From Acidovorax benzenivorans (GTDB lineage Bacteria; Pseudomonadota; Gammaproteobacteria; Burkholderiales; Burkholderiaceae_C): 64,000 nucleotides of DNA. Of the stretch, positions 46,952 to 55,387 are shown one piece after another. The notes under the pieces are model-generated. The model was not told where the DNA came from, did no database searches, and saw nothing but the letters and a program-made list of their open reading frames with translations. The stretch covers positions 124,001-188,000 of the forward strand of contig NZ_JAPCKI010000004.1 of assembly GCF_028680575.1 (NCBI RefSeq). Reading direction: 5' to 3'. Each line of letters starts with the position of its first letter. Position 1 is the first letter of the stretch. The position numbers were made by a program, and so were the translations under genes.

Positions 46952-47724
46952 CCCATCCGCTCTCGCCCCCACACTCCACAGCGCTGACCGAGGCTGAGCA
47001 AGCCGCCTTCCTGCAGTCCATCGCCCGCGTGCGCAGCGCTGCCGTGCGGGCCCTGCGGGCAGCACAGGCCAACGCCAAGCAGGGCGTGGCAGCCAATGAC
47101 ACCGGCGCCATCACCGCTGCCAAGGCCACCGAGGCCGCCGCCCAGGCCGCCGTGCACTTCGTCGCGCAACTGCACCAGGGCCTGGACACCGTGGCAGAAC
47201 AAGCCCGTGCCACCGGCCCTCAGCCCGCGTGCCAGGCAGGCTGCGCCCACTGCTGCTACCTGCGCGTGGAAGCGACCGAACCCGAGGTGCTGCGCATCGC
47301 CCAGCACCTGCGCACGCTGCCCGCTGCGGACCAAGCCAACGCACTACAGCGCCTGCAGCAGCATGTGGCTACCGCAATCGCAGCCGCACCCAGCCCTACA
47401 CGCCAGCCCTGCAGCTTTCTCGCCAGCGACCGCTGCGCCATCTACAGCGTGCGCCCAGCCGCCTGCCGCAAGGCGCACTCACTGTCGGCCACACACTGCG
47501 CGGAGCAGTCGCCCACCATCCCGCAAAACCTGCGCCTGCTGGTAGACGCTGAAGCCCTGATGGCCGGCACCGCACTGGCCTACCGCGACCAGCCCCTGCC
47601 CGCCGGCGCCCACGAACTCAACGCCGCCGTGCTGGCAGCCCTGGACAACACGCAGGTCGATCAACCCAGCGCCCTGCTGCGCTGGTACCACGGCGACGCC
47701 GCCCTCAAAGTCCGCACGCCTTGA
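46948..47724 (+). CDS. YkgJ-family cysteine-cluster protein
   Basis: 258 residues, soluble. The cysteine cluster CQAGCAHCC (near residue 94) and the later C...C...C set CSFLASDRCAIYSVRPAACR (near 165) are the UPF0153/YkgJ signature, a putative zinc or iron-sulphur binding domain. The first ~85 residues are helical and Ala-rich. Translational coupling to tctE (ATGA) suggests some link to the two-component system, though such overlaps also occur between unrelated genes. Function not established. Confidence 0.8.
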   Translation: MTHPLSPPHSTALTEAEQAAFLQSIARVRSAAVRALRAAQANAKQGVAANDTGAITAAKATEAAAQAAVHFVAQLHQGLDTVAEQARATGPQPACQAGCAHCCYLRVEATEPEVLRIAQHLRTLPAADQANALQRLQQHVATAIAAAPSPTRQPCSFLASDRCAIYSVRPAACRKAHSLSATHCAEQSPTIPQNLRLLVDAEALMAGTALAYRDQPLPAGAHELNAAVLAALDNTQVDQPSALLRWYHGDAALKVRTP

Positions 47725-47894
47725 CCTCCATCAAGCCAGGCAGCAACCGACTGCCCACAATGCAACCTGACCGTGCAGCGGCAGCCAACGGGGTATCAAC
47801 ATGGCGAGCAGCGCACAACAGCCAGCTGATCCCCCCTGCCCCGGTCACGCACCCCGCCGCCGAATCCTTTTGACGAATCACCGCGCCTTGCCTG

Positions 47895-48431
47895 ATGACC
47901 CAGCCACACCACCACCCCCACGCCCCTCTCCACTGGGCTGCTGCCGCAGCCTTGGTCGCAGGCCTGGCGGGCTGCAGCAAGCCCGAAGCCACCGGCCCCG
48001 CAACAGCGAGCTTCGATGCCATCACCGCCGTCTGCACCCAGTTCCTGGCCGCGCGGCAACCCCATGTGCTCCCCGGCGCTGCGGGCGACTGGACCCTGAC
48101 CGGCTACAGCCCCGCCCTGGTCCAACCCGAAGTCACCCGCACCGAATCCACCGTGACGCCCTACGTGGGCAAGCTCGTCATCAAGGACAACGAGGCCCAG
48201 GCCCACGCACCCACCGAAGCCGCTGCCCAGGCCATCACCCTCACGCCCGCGCACCTGTTGTCCAACCGCACGCACACCTTTATCTACAGCTTTGACGGCA
48301 AACAGTGGCACTGGCAAAACGGCCAGCGGCTGACCAAAATACCGGGGCAGAACGACCGGGTGGAGGTGGTGACGCTGGCGGACGTTTCGGCGGCGGGGCC
48401 CAGGGGGTTTGCGGGGTGCTTGCCGCGTTGA
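47895..48431 (+). CDS. Small unknown lipoprotein
   Basis: 178 residues. A His-rich N-terminus (TQPHHHPHAP) precedes a hydrophobic segment and the lipobox LAGC (about residue 27), so it should be lipidated. The mature part has no recognised domain; two further cysteines (near 47 and 175) may pair. It stands alone in orientation between the YkgJ gene and the convergent SnoaL-like gene. The upstream 170 bp are gene-free. Confidence 0.65.
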   Translation: MTQPHHHPHAPLHWAAAAALVAGLAGCSKPEATGPATASFDAITAVCTQFLAARQPHVLPGAAGDWTLTGYSPALVQPEVTRTESTVTPYVGKLVIKDNEAQAHAPTEAAAQAITLTPAHLLSNRTHTFIYSFDGKQWHWQNGQRLTKIPGQNDRVEVVTLADVSAAGPRGFAGCLPR

Positions 48432-48437
48432 GCAGCG

Positions 48438-48495
48438 TCAAAATGCTCTCTTTTCGATAGCTAGTACCGCACTATTCACTGGCACTTCAGGCTGT
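48438..48495. repeat. Short intergenic repeat, copy 8
   Basis: GTCAAAATGCTCTCTTTTCG, then ATAGCTAGTACCGCACTATTC and GGCACTTCAGGC; same core as the others, following the lipoprotein gene. Confidence 0.5.
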
Positions 48496-48608
48496 TTTCG
48501 ATGAAATTTCGCATCGACGTGTGTCAGAGCCGCCTCCCACAGCCTGGCCTCGCAAGCAAACCCTGAGCGGTCGTCGCGCGGCCAAGAACGTCGTTCAGGT
48601 CGTTCAGG

Positions 48609-49031
48609 TCATTCGAGATCAGCATCCAGGCGAGCGATCAAGCCCATTGCGTCCATGGCGATCTCAAGGCGTCCGATCTCGTGACCAAAATCCCCCGTGA
48701 AATCAACCCGCACCCTCGCACGGTGGGTGCCTAGACGCTTTATCGACAGAAACCGGGTCACCGTCTGGTAGCCGACGAAATACTGTTCGATGTAACGGCG
48801 TATTCCGGCATGGCCATCAAAGCGGTGGCCAGTGGATGGATCATCGATCACTGCACCCTGCGCGAACAGGCTCAGCGCACGCTCCACGTCCAGGGCATTG
48901 GTGGCGGCTATCAGTGCATCGGCCACCAGGCGAAGGTGTTCATGGGTGGGGCCCATCGCGCCACCACCGATGTTTTGCATGCTGCCCATACCAGCTGGCG
49001 AGCTGGGGCATTCTGCAGGCGGTTTGCTCAT
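48609..49031 (-). CDS. SnoaL-like / NTF2-fold protein
   Basis: 140 residues. A ~30-residue Gly/Pro-rich lead precedes an NTF2-like cone fold: LRLVADALIAATNALDVERALSLF, then VIDDPSTGHRFDGHAGIRRYI, typical of SnoaL-like enzymes or ligand-binding proteins. It starts inside the stop codon of the quinone reductase gene (ATGA) and so belongs to its operon. An internal ATG (MGPTHEH) would give 115 residues and may be the true start. Confidence 0.75.
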   Translation of the reverse strand: MSKPPAECPSSPAGMGSMQNIGGGAMGPTHEHLRLVADALIAATNALDVERALSLFAQGAVIDDPSTGHRFDGHAGIRRYIEQYFVGYQTVTRFLSIKRLGTHRARVRVDFTGDFGHEIGRLEIAMDAMGLIARLDADLE

Positions 49032-50038
49032 GCCACCACGCTCACCACCACCTTGCCACGGGCGCGGCCGTCGGCTACCAGGGCGTGCGCCTCTTCGGCC
49101 GTGTCGAGCGTGAAAGTGGCGGGGTCAAGCAACGGCATCAACTGCCCGGATTGCGCCAGGATGGTGGCCTGTTCCATGATCTCGCCATGGTGTTCGCGAA
49201 ATTGCCCTGTGAGGATGGGAAGCAGCGTGAACACCCCCGAGAAGGTGGCGCCCCGGAACGAGAGCGGTGCCAGCTTGTGGGTGCCCCAGCCGAGAGACGT
49301 CACCACGTGGCCAGAGTAGCGACGGGCGGCCAGGAAGGATGCGTCCAGCACCGAGCCCCCCACCGTGTCGTACACAACATCGAAGCCTTCACCCTCCGTG
49401 AACGCGTTGACATACGCCTCTACCGAGGTCGTTTCATAGTCAATTGGCGTGGCACCGAGAGACCGGATGTAACCGGCCTGCGCCGCCGTACCCGTGGCAA
49501 ACACCTCAGCACCACGGGCGCGGGCCAGCTGCACGGCCACGTGGCCCACGCCCCCGGCGCCGCCATGCACCAGCACCTGCTGGCCACTGCGGACATTGGC
49601 GCGGTCCACCAGTCCCTCCCAGGCGGTGATGAAGACCAGTGGCAAGGCGGCTGCCTCGCGCATCGTCAAACGGGCTGGCTTGCGGGCGATCAGTCGGGCG
49701 TCCACGGCGGCATATTGCGCCAGGCTGCCTTGCAAACCGCCAATGCCACCGGTAAAGCCATACACCTCGTCACCCACTTTGAAGCGTGAAACGCCATGCC
49801 CGACCTCCACCACCACTCCAGCCAGGTCCATGCCCAAAATGGCAGGGAGCGGTTGCTGGGCGTGCTCGGCCGCGCCTGCACGAATCTTGGTATCCAGCGG
49901 GTTCACGCCGCTGGCATGGATACGCACCAGCACCTGACCCGCATCGGGCTGTGGCCGGGGCAGCCATGTGGGGGTCAGCGGGCCATGCGGTGATGCGAGT
50001 ACCAGGGCCTGCATGGTGGGGGCGGGAGAGATTGACAT
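49028..50038 (-). CDS. Zinc-independent MDR-family NAD(P)H quinone oxidoreductase
   Basis: 336 residues, medium-chain dehydrogenase/reductase fold. N-terminal GroES-like domain (VLVRIHASGVNPLDTKIR), Rossmann motif VHGGAGGVGHVAVQLA (near 155), and a C-terminal LDTAEEAHALVADGRARGKVV tail, all typical of quinone oxidoreductases. The catalytic-zinc cysteine pattern is absent. Divergent from a LysR gene across 97 bp, the usual regulator-target pair, so it is probably induced by an electrophile or quinone. An ATG eight codons downstream (MQALVL) is an alternative start. Confidence 0.87.
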   Translation of the reverse strand: MSISPAPTMQALVLASPHGPLTPTWLPRPQPDAGQVLVRIHASGVNPLDTKIRAGAAEHAQQPLPAILGMDLAGVVVEVGHGVSRFKVGDEVYGFTGGIGGLQGSLAQYAAVDARLIARKPARLTMREAAALPLVFITAWEGLVDRANVRSGQQVLVHGGAGGVGHVAVQLARARGAEVFATGTAAQAGYIRSLGATPIDYETTSVEAYVNAFTEGEGFDVVYDTVGGSVLDASFLAARRYSGHVVTSLGWGTHKLAPLSFRGATFSGVFTLLPILTGQFREHHGEIMEQATILAQSGQLMPLLDPATFTLDTAEEAHALVADGRARGKVVVSVVA

Positions 50039-50058
50039 GGTGTGTACCTTCTTGGTAA

Positions 50059-50080
50059 TGAACAGTGCCGCCAGTGTTCA
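50059..50080. promoter_or_regulatory. Inverted repeat in the quinone reductase/LysR spacer
   Basis: TGAACA-N10-TGTTCA in the 97-bp divergent spacer, with a further half-site TGTTCA at about 50121. Position and shape fit a LysR operator, but no T-N11-A core was checked against family sites. Confidence 0.45.
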
Positions 50081-50135
50081 CCGTTCTCTTTTGCATGAAA
50101 AGCCACAAAATTGAAACCTGTTCATTCACTTTTGT

Positions 50136-51014
50136 ATGATCCAGCCGATGAATTGGGATGATGTGCAGGTGTTCTTGGCCATTGCCCGGCACGGCACGCT
50201 GGGTGCGGCAGGCCGCGCGCTCAAACAAAGCCAGCCCACGATGGGCCGCAGGCTGAAGGCGTTGGAGCGTTCTCTGGGCCACACCTTGTTTCAGCGAACC
50301 TCCGAGGGTTTCGTGTTGACCGACGAGGGGGCCGCTGTCTTGAGCCATGCCGAGGGTATGGAGTCGCAGGCACTGTCGTTCACCAGGCAGTTGGACGGCG
50401 CCGATCAGCAGCTGGAAGGCGGCCTGCGGGTATCGACCTCCGACTGGTTTGGTCTGCACGTGTTGGCGCCCCTCTGTGCGGCGTTTACCAACGACCACCC
50501 ACGGGTCACCATCGAGCTACTGACCGATGCGCGCCTGTTCAGCCTGGCACGCCGTGAGGCGGACTTGGTGGCGCGCATTGTTCCTTTTGACGAACCCGAC
50601 GTCATACAGCGGCGACTGATGCATGTGCCGTACGCGCTGTACGTCCAGCGCGGCACACAGGTGCCCCCAAACGGGGCTGACGTTCGCCTCATCACGATGG
50701 ACCTGGGCTTTAGCGAGATGCCTGACGCCACGTGGTTGCGCGCAGCCTTTCCTTCAGGGCGCATCGCGTTTCGCAGCAACAACCGGCACGTGCAGGCGGT
50801 GGCCTGTGCATCGGGTGCGGGCCTGGCCGTATTGCCCTGCCCGTTGGGTGATTCACACCCTGGCCTGCAAAGGCTGGAAGGCGCCGAGGCGCCGCCGGGG
50901 CGCGATGTTTGGCTGGGGTATCACCGGGACTTGCGCAGGCTGCCACGGCTGCGTGCGCTGGTTGATGTGCTCATGCACAGGCTCAACCCCAGCTACAACG
51001 ATGAAGGCACCTAG
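50136..51014 (+). CDS. LysR-family transcriptional regulator
   Basis: 292 residues. Winged-helix domain at 5-64 (FLAIARHGTLGAAGRALKQSQPTMGRRLKALE), effector domain to the C-terminus. Divergent from the quinone reductase gene and likely its regulator. The ATG at 50136 reads MIQPMNWDD; the internal ATG at 50148 (MNWDDVQVF), which starts at the usual LysR N-terminus, is equally plausible. No inducer can be read from the sequence. Confidence 0.87.
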   Translation: MIQPMNWDDVQVFLAIARHGTLGAAGRALKQSQPTMGRRLKALERSLGHTLFQRTSEGFVLTDEGAAVLSHAEGMESQALSFTRQLDGADQQLEGGLRVSTSDWFGLHVLAPLCAAFTNDHPRVTIELLTDARLFSLARREADLVARIVPFDEPDVIQRRLMHVPYALYVQRGTQVPPNGADVRLITMDLGFSEMPDATWLRAAFPSGRIAFRSNNRHVQAVACASGAGLAVLPCPLGDSHPGLQRLEGAEAPPGRDVWLGYHRDLRRLPRLRALVDVLMHRLNPSYNDEGT

Positions 51015-51228
51015 TCCACTGGAGGTATTGACGCTCTCAGATCAACACCCAGCGGCAAATACGCGCTCAATGAACCCGCGACAAGGGTGCGTCTTTTTGG
51101 CCAGCACCGTCCGCAGACCACGAATGCCCGCCGCGATGCTGCCAATGCGGATCAACGCGGCCACAGGATGCGGATTGAAAACCATGCGGCACTACCAGCA
51201 TTTGCCGCGCAGGGTCGCCCCGGCCACT

Positions 51229-51487
51229 CGAAGAAGAAAATCAGGCTCTGGCAGGGCTGGCCAACAGCGTTGCGCACCACCATCACGGGGCGCTGACAGG
51301 TGCGCAGCAGTTGGATGGCGGGATGGGCACCGAACCAGGCCCGCAGCCCACGCACCGGTGCCGAGCCCCACACCACCAGGTCGGCATCTGTCGCATCGCG
51401 GGCGACATCTGCCGCGGTGCAGTCCAGGCGCGGTACCGCTTGGACACGAATGTGGTGGCCCGTAGCGGGCCGACGGGCAGTGGCGGC
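51229..51487 (-). pseudogene. Decayed universal-stress-protein fragment
   Basis: Reading the minus strand from 51487 gives a Usp-like stretch: a basic loop, ADVARDATDADLVVWGSAP, then HPAIQLLRTCQRPVMVVRN, the end of a Usp domain whose ATP-binding GSxxx pattern is visible. It has no start codon or N-terminal part, and after about 51229 the frame turns into non-family sequence. Its 5' end abuts the stop of rnk. It appears to be a remnant left after rnk or the fragment moved in. Confidence is moderate because only ~85 residues match. Confidence 0.5.
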
Positions 51488-51891
51488 TACGTGAGGTAGT
51501 CGCCGGTGGCCTCAGGCTGGAACTGAATGTTCTCAATGGTGGCTGCGCACTCTTCGCCATGGGGCGTTTGCCACTTGGCCACATCTCCAGCCCTCAGGCC
51601 CAGCAGGCTGATGCCCACTGGCGACAACACTGAAATGAAACCCGCTGCCGGCTCGGCGTCCTGCGGGTAGCACAGGGTCAGCACCTGGCGCCTGTGGGTG
51701 TGCTGGTCCACCAGCTCCACGCGCGAATTCATGGTGACCACATCAGCCCGCACGGTGCGCGGGCTGATGATGTCTGCGTTGGCCAGCAGATCGCCCAGCA
51801 AGGGCGCAAGCCGGTTTCCCGCCAGTTTGGTCAGGCGCGAATAGTCCAGGTCCGTGAGCGTGCGCTCGCCAGGGGTAACAACTGCATGCAT
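51487..51891 (-). CDS. rnk: Rnk-like regulator of nucleoside diphosphate kinase (GreA/GreB C-terminal fold)
   Basis: 134 residues. An N-terminal helical part (LTDLDYSRLTKL) is followed by the GreA/GreB C-terminal FKBP-like domain: NADIISPRTVRADVVTMNSRVELVD, then QVLTLCYPQDA and SVLSPVGISLLGLRAGD. It probably interacts with RNA polymerase. The ATG at 51891 has GGAG eight bases upstream; a GTG three codons earlier is in frame. The 450 bp upstream hold no gene. Confidence 0.87.
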   Translation of the reverse strand: MHAVVTPGERTLTDLDYSRLTKLAGNRLAPLLGDLLANADIISPRTVRADVVTMNSRVELVDQHTHRRQVLTLCYPQDAEPAAGFISVLSPVGISLLGLRAGDVAKWQTPHGEECAATIENIQFQPEATGDYLT

Positions 51892-52349
51892 ACAAAGCAC
51901 TCCATCAAATGCGGCTGTCGCCCCGCAGGGACAAGACGGCCGCTACCGCGCTTGGCTGGTGCCCGGCGGTGGATGGTTGCGCTACAAGGGGTTGGGAGAG
52001 GGGGTGCCGCCGGGCTCAGGAATGTGCTGGCGTCAGCTGACGACGTGCGTTCTTCTTGGCCACCGCTCGCGCACAGGCCGCTGCATGGGGCAGCGCAGCC
52101 AGAGCGGCACAAGGGCAAACCAGAAGGGTCGTCATGGGCCCGAGTGTAGGCAACGCGGGCGGGTTTGTGGGCAATAGCCCCAGGGTTCTTGCCAGATACC
52201 CGGTGACTGAGCATTTGCTCTTTGTCACGGCCACAGGCCGGGCTCTCCCACCAACCGCCTTGCGCCACAAGTGCACGGCATGAGCGGACTGGTTGCGCCG
52301 CCACACGTCGCGGCGCCAGTGCCACCCCTGCGAGATCGCAAACAGGCTG
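51892..52349. other. Gene-free region upstream of rnk
   Basis: About 460 bp between rnk and the broken SDR copy. Open frames exist on both strands (e.g. a 39-codon frame starting at 52135 on the minus strand), but none has a ribosome binding site and none resembles a known protein. Confidence 0.45.
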
Positions 52350-52560
52350 TTAGGCAGCCTGCGGCAGATAGCTGGGGGGCGTGGCCGTCATCGCGAGCTT
52401 GACGTGCTGCGTGAGTTCATCGGCCAGCACCTCGTCCGCACCTGCATCCAAGCCGTCCAGCGCGCGCCGCACGCCGAAGACATTGGTTTCAAAATGCGGC
52501 GCATTACCTCTTCGCTGTCGGCATCCAGAAAGCCGCCGGGCTGGACGATGCAGACGCGCC
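52350..52560 (-). pseudogene. Truncated, deleted copy of the SDR gene found at 54601-55308
   Basis: Matches the 3' end of the SDR gene with few mismatches: its stop region (SYLPQAA), the HVKLAMTA segment, then a jump. Bases corresponding to 54725-54991 of the intact gene are missing; the junction lies at the 4-bp sequence CACG present at both ends (267 bp, in frame). Beyond it the copy continues through CCGAAGACATTGGTTTC but has four A's where the intact gene has five, a frameshift. Homology ends at about 52555, just before the stop of the next gene. Confidence 0.75.
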
Positions 52561-52564
52561 AACC

Positions 52565-53548
52565 TCAGTCGATACGGATCGTCACCATCGTCTGGTTCAG
52601 CAGCTGATAAGCAATTTCGCCAAAGGTCGCAGGGCCTTGGACGCCGCCAATGGCTTTGCCTTCCAGCTCGCCGTACAGGAAGTTGAGAATGCAATTGCAG
52701 CCTGTCAGCAACCCTTTGGAATCCACATCGGCCAAGCGATTGCGAAACGCGGCTGCGTAGTCGCCCACAGGCTTGGCAAAGCGGTAGTCAACCCCCGCAA
52801 ATACCGGCGCGTAAAGATTGACCACGCCAGTGGCGTCATCAATGTTTTGCAGCGAAACATTCACATGGGCCCCGGCAAAGTCACCCACCAATGGCAACTT
52901 GCCGTCATCGAGCCCCTTGCTGCGCAGGTATTGCGCAAAGTTGACGGTCTGGCCGTTAACGATGCACTCCTTGACATGGAACGACGTCTCGGCGAAGTGC
53001 AACACGTCCCCATCCCCAGGTTCAAACAGGTTGACGATTTCGATGCTGGCCAATTTGTCAGCGGGCAGGCTGACATACGCCACAACGGCGGCATCCTGGT
53101 GCTTGGTAGCGGTGCGGCCGTCATACACCTTGGGGCTGGCGCTGCCTGCATCTGACAAATGGATGCCGGAAATCCAGCCCACTGTGGGCTTCAAAAATGC
53201 GTCTGGGTTGTTGGATGCCTCTGCAGCAAACCGCTGATGCGCCTGGCTGAAAGCCGGAATGATGGTGAGCGAGAAGCCGTTTTCAGGGGCATTGCCCACA
53301 ATGCCACCCAACTCGGCTGCGCCGTAGCTGGCAATTTGCACTTGGCCCAGGTGGGTCAAATCCGTCGCAAAAACCTGCCCTTCTGTCACGACCGTGCCAC
53401 CCGCATCCACCATGAAGTAAGGGATGGTTCCACCAATCCAGTTGCCAGCGGGCAACTGGTCAAGCGCGCTCTCTGGGCCAGCCAGACTCAACACCGAGCC
53501 CGCGCGAATCATTTCGGCAGCTTTTGCAACTGTAATCAATTCATTCAT
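52565..53548 (-). CDS. Unknown 327-residue protein
   Basis: Soluble protein with no signal peptide or membrane segment; I do not recognise a characterised family, although I recall similar sequences as a DUF. Conserved-looking stretches are GCNCILNFLYGELEG near the C-terminus, FAPVFAGVDYRFAKPV-like sequence around 255, and GWISGIHLSDAG near 130. Composition is less GC-rich than neighbours. It follows the small gene at 53561-53776 with only 12 bp between, so the two form an operon whose promoter must lie in the AT-rich 53777-54049 region. It sits between the two copies of the SDR 3' end. Confidence 0.75.
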   Translation of the reverse strand: MNELITVAKAAEMIRAGSVLSLAGPESALDQLPAGNWIGGTIPYFMVDAGGTVVTEGQVFATDLTHLGQVQIASYGAAELGGIVGNAPENGFSLTIIPAFSQAHQRFAAEASNNPDAFLKPTVGWISGIHLSDAGSASPKVYDGRTATKHQDAAVVAYVSLPADKLASIEIVNLFEPGDGDVLHFAETSFHVKECIVNGQTVNFAQYLRSKGLDDGKLPLVGDFAGAHVNVSLQNIDDATGVVNLYAPVFAGVDYRFAKPVGDYAAAFRNRLADVDSKGLLTGCNCILNFLYGELEGKAIGGVQGPATFGEIAYQLLNQTMVTIRID

Positions 53549-53560
53549 ATTTTTCTCCGA

Positions 53561-53776
53561 TCAAAGACTTGCAAGTTGTTGAATTTCGTTCGGCAACGCA
53601 CGCTCCCATTTGGAGAAATAGGCGTGCAACTCAACCGCTTTGGCAGAAACGGGATCGGTGCTGCGCTCAATGCGCTTGGCCATCAATTGTGTTCCGAGAT
53701 GCTGCGTTTTCAAGCGCGCCAGACTCCCACCAGCAATACGTTGCCAGCAAGGATGATTAAGAGGGGGGACTGCCAT
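53561..53776 (-). CDS. Small unknown protein (71 residues)
   Basis: Begins at an ATG with GGAG seven bases upstream. The sequence is basic at the N-terminus and ends with a possible helix (AVELHAYFSKWERAL). No known domain. It is 12 bp upstream of the 327-residue unknown gene on the same strand, so it is likely co-transcribed and possibly a partner. An in-frame ATG at 53890 extends it by 38 residues of poor quality. Confidence 0.55.
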   Translation of the reverse strand: MAVPPLNHPCWQRIAGGSLARLKTQHLGTQLMAKRIERSTDPVSAKAVELHAYFSKWERALPNEIQQLASL

Positions 53777-54049
53777 ATGTGACTCCGTTCTAGGGTTGTA
53801 TTGAGAGCCTGTACCAACCTTGCGCCAGCGGCCATCGAGCAGCCTGTCGACCCACCGAGGCCCACTTTTCTTTGTTAAGTTTGCACACAAAGCTCACAAA
53901 ATGAATTAAACGATAAAATCAGCAAATTCGCAACCAAAAACACAAATAAATTGATTTTTTTGATTTCACTGCGTCCTTGCTGCGGAGCTCTCTTTCCTTG
54001 AACGGCTTGCGACGCAGTCCCCCATACACATCGCAAAGGAGAGAGCGCC
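53777..54049. promoter_or_regulatory. AT-rich divergent promoter region
   Basis: The most AT-rich stretch of the window (about 53865-53975, with AATTAAACGATAAAATC and TTGATTTTTTTGATTTC). It separates the minus-strand unknown operon from the plus-strand membrane-protein gene. Promoters for both are expected here; exact -10/-35 pairs are not resolved. Confidence 0.5.
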
Positions 54050-54622
54050 ATGGATTCGGCCAACCCGAGCGACGTCTCGGGGCGCTCAATCCCCCACGCT
54101 ATCGCGCCACATCTATCGCCCAGATGCCATGGGCAGCGGCTTACACCACCGCCCGATATGCTCACGTTCCTGCACTACGCACTCATGCTTTGGGTCGGCT
54201 TCTTCTTTTACCGACATGGGCAAAAGCTGCTCAACCAAGGGCATCGGGACAACAAAGGCGAGCCCACCCAAGGCATGGTGGGGCCGGTGGGGTTTTTGGT
54301 GATGGGCGCTGCGGCCGGCTATCTGTGGTTTGCCCTGTTGGGCGCACTGGTGCGGGGCCAGGTACCCAACGCAGGCAAGGGCTGTGCCGGACAGATTTAC
54401 ACGCTGGCGGAGCAGGCAGAGCGGGCGGGGCCGTACCGGGCCAACGTGTTTTTCCTGGCGTGGTGCGTGCTGGCTTTTGGCTACGCGCCGTATGTCAGGT
54501 TCCAGATCTGGTTTCGGCCACAACGGTTTCGCGCAGGCCAGGGCACCGTTGGAGTAACCCCAGGGCACCACGGCCCCAGGGAAAGGCGTCTTGCCCGCGC
54601 TCAGGCCTGCTGCGGCAGATAG
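54050..54622 (+). CDS. Unknown small membrane protein
   Basis: 190 residues from the ATG at 54050, which has a strong AAGGAGAG eight bases upstream. The first 36 residues are polar; a second ATG at 54158 (MLTFLHY) begins directly at the first hydrophobic segment and gives 154 residues, but lacks a ribosome binding site. Two to three membrane segments follow (about residues 38-55, 80-100, 140-155). The C-terminal ~25 residues run into the end of the SDR gene, an overlap of about 20 bp on the opposite strand, and look like a recent read-through end. Function unknown. Confidence 0.6.
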   Translation: MDSANPSDVSGRSIPHAIAPHLSPRCHGQRLTPPPDMLTFLHYALMLWVGFFFYRHGQKLLNQGHRDNKGEPTQGMVGPVGFLVMGAAAGYLWFALLGALVRGQVPNAGKGCAGQIYTLAEQAERAGPYRANVFFLAWCVLAFGYAPYVRFQIWFRPQRFRAGQGTVGVTPGHHGPRERRLARAQACCGR

Positions 54623-55308
54623 CTGGGGCGCGTGGCCGTCATTGCGAGCTTGACGTGCTGCGTGAGTTCATCGGCCAGCACCTCGTCGGCACCTGCTTCC
54701 AGGCCGTCCAACGCGCGCCGCACGATCTGAACAGGGCTGGTCTTGGGCACGTCAAAGCCGCGCGTCAGGTCGGTATCCACATACGCCATGTGCAGCCCCA
54801 GCACCTGCGTCTTTTGTGCGGCCAGTTCGTGGCGCAGTGCGTTAGTGAGCGACCAGGCGGCAGACTTGCTGGCCGAGTACGCGGCCAGCTCGCCGCCATT
54901 CACCCACGACGCCACGGACAACACGTTGAGCAGCCCCCCGCCTCCGTTGGCCTGCAGGATGGGGGCAAAGGCCTTGCTCACGCGCAGCACGCCGAAGACA
55001 TTGGTTTCAAAAATGCGGCGCATGACCTCTTCGCTATCGGCATCCAGAAAGCCGCCGGGCTGGGCGATGCCCGCGTTGTTGATCACCAAGGTCACGTCTG
55101 ACGCCAGCGCTGCGGCAGCCGCCACGTCCTCGGGGTTGTTGACGTCCAAACGCAAGGCCTGCACGCCCGGCTGTGGAGCGATGGTGGAAGGGTCGCGGGC
55201 ACCGGCATACACCTTGCGCGCGCCGCGTGCGAGCAGTTCACGGGCAAATGCCAGGCCGATGCCGCGATTGGCGCCGGTGATGAGGACAACTGCGTTTTCG
55301 ATCTTCAT
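54601..55308 (-). CDS. Short-chain dehydrogenase (SDR)
   Basis: 235 residues, Rossmann fold: TGANRGIG (near 11), INNAGIA (near 83), the catalytic Ser in LSVAS and YSASK (Tyr and Lys, near 146). Substrate unknown. It is the third gene of the minus-strand series TetR, MDR oxidoreductase, SDR; spacing to the oxidoreductase is 79 bp. Its last ~120 bp and a middle part are duplicated as a pseudogene 2.2 kb away. Confidence 0.87.
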   Translation of the reverse strand: MKIENAVVLITGANRGIGLAFARELLARGARKVYAGARDPSTIAPQPGVQALRLDVNNPEDVAAAAALASDVTLVINNAGIAQPGGFLDADSEEVMRRIFETNVFGVLRVSKAFAPILQANGGGGLLNVLSVASWVNGGELAAYSASKSAAWSLTNALRHELAAQKTQVLGLHMAYVDTDLTRGFDVPKTSPVQIVRRALDGLEAGADEVLADELTQHVKLAMTATRPSYLPQQA

Positions 55309-55387
55309 GAGAATCTCCAGGAGGTGGACGGAAATGAACGGGGATCTATGGCCGGGGATGGGTGCGGGGTACCGGCAAGCGAACGGC

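Noticed and set aside
52016..52306. Small open frame between rnk and the SDR copy, with an internal ATG at 52135
   Set aside because: A hydrophobic lead is visible but there is no Shine-Dalgarno and no family-like sequence, so it is not called a gene.
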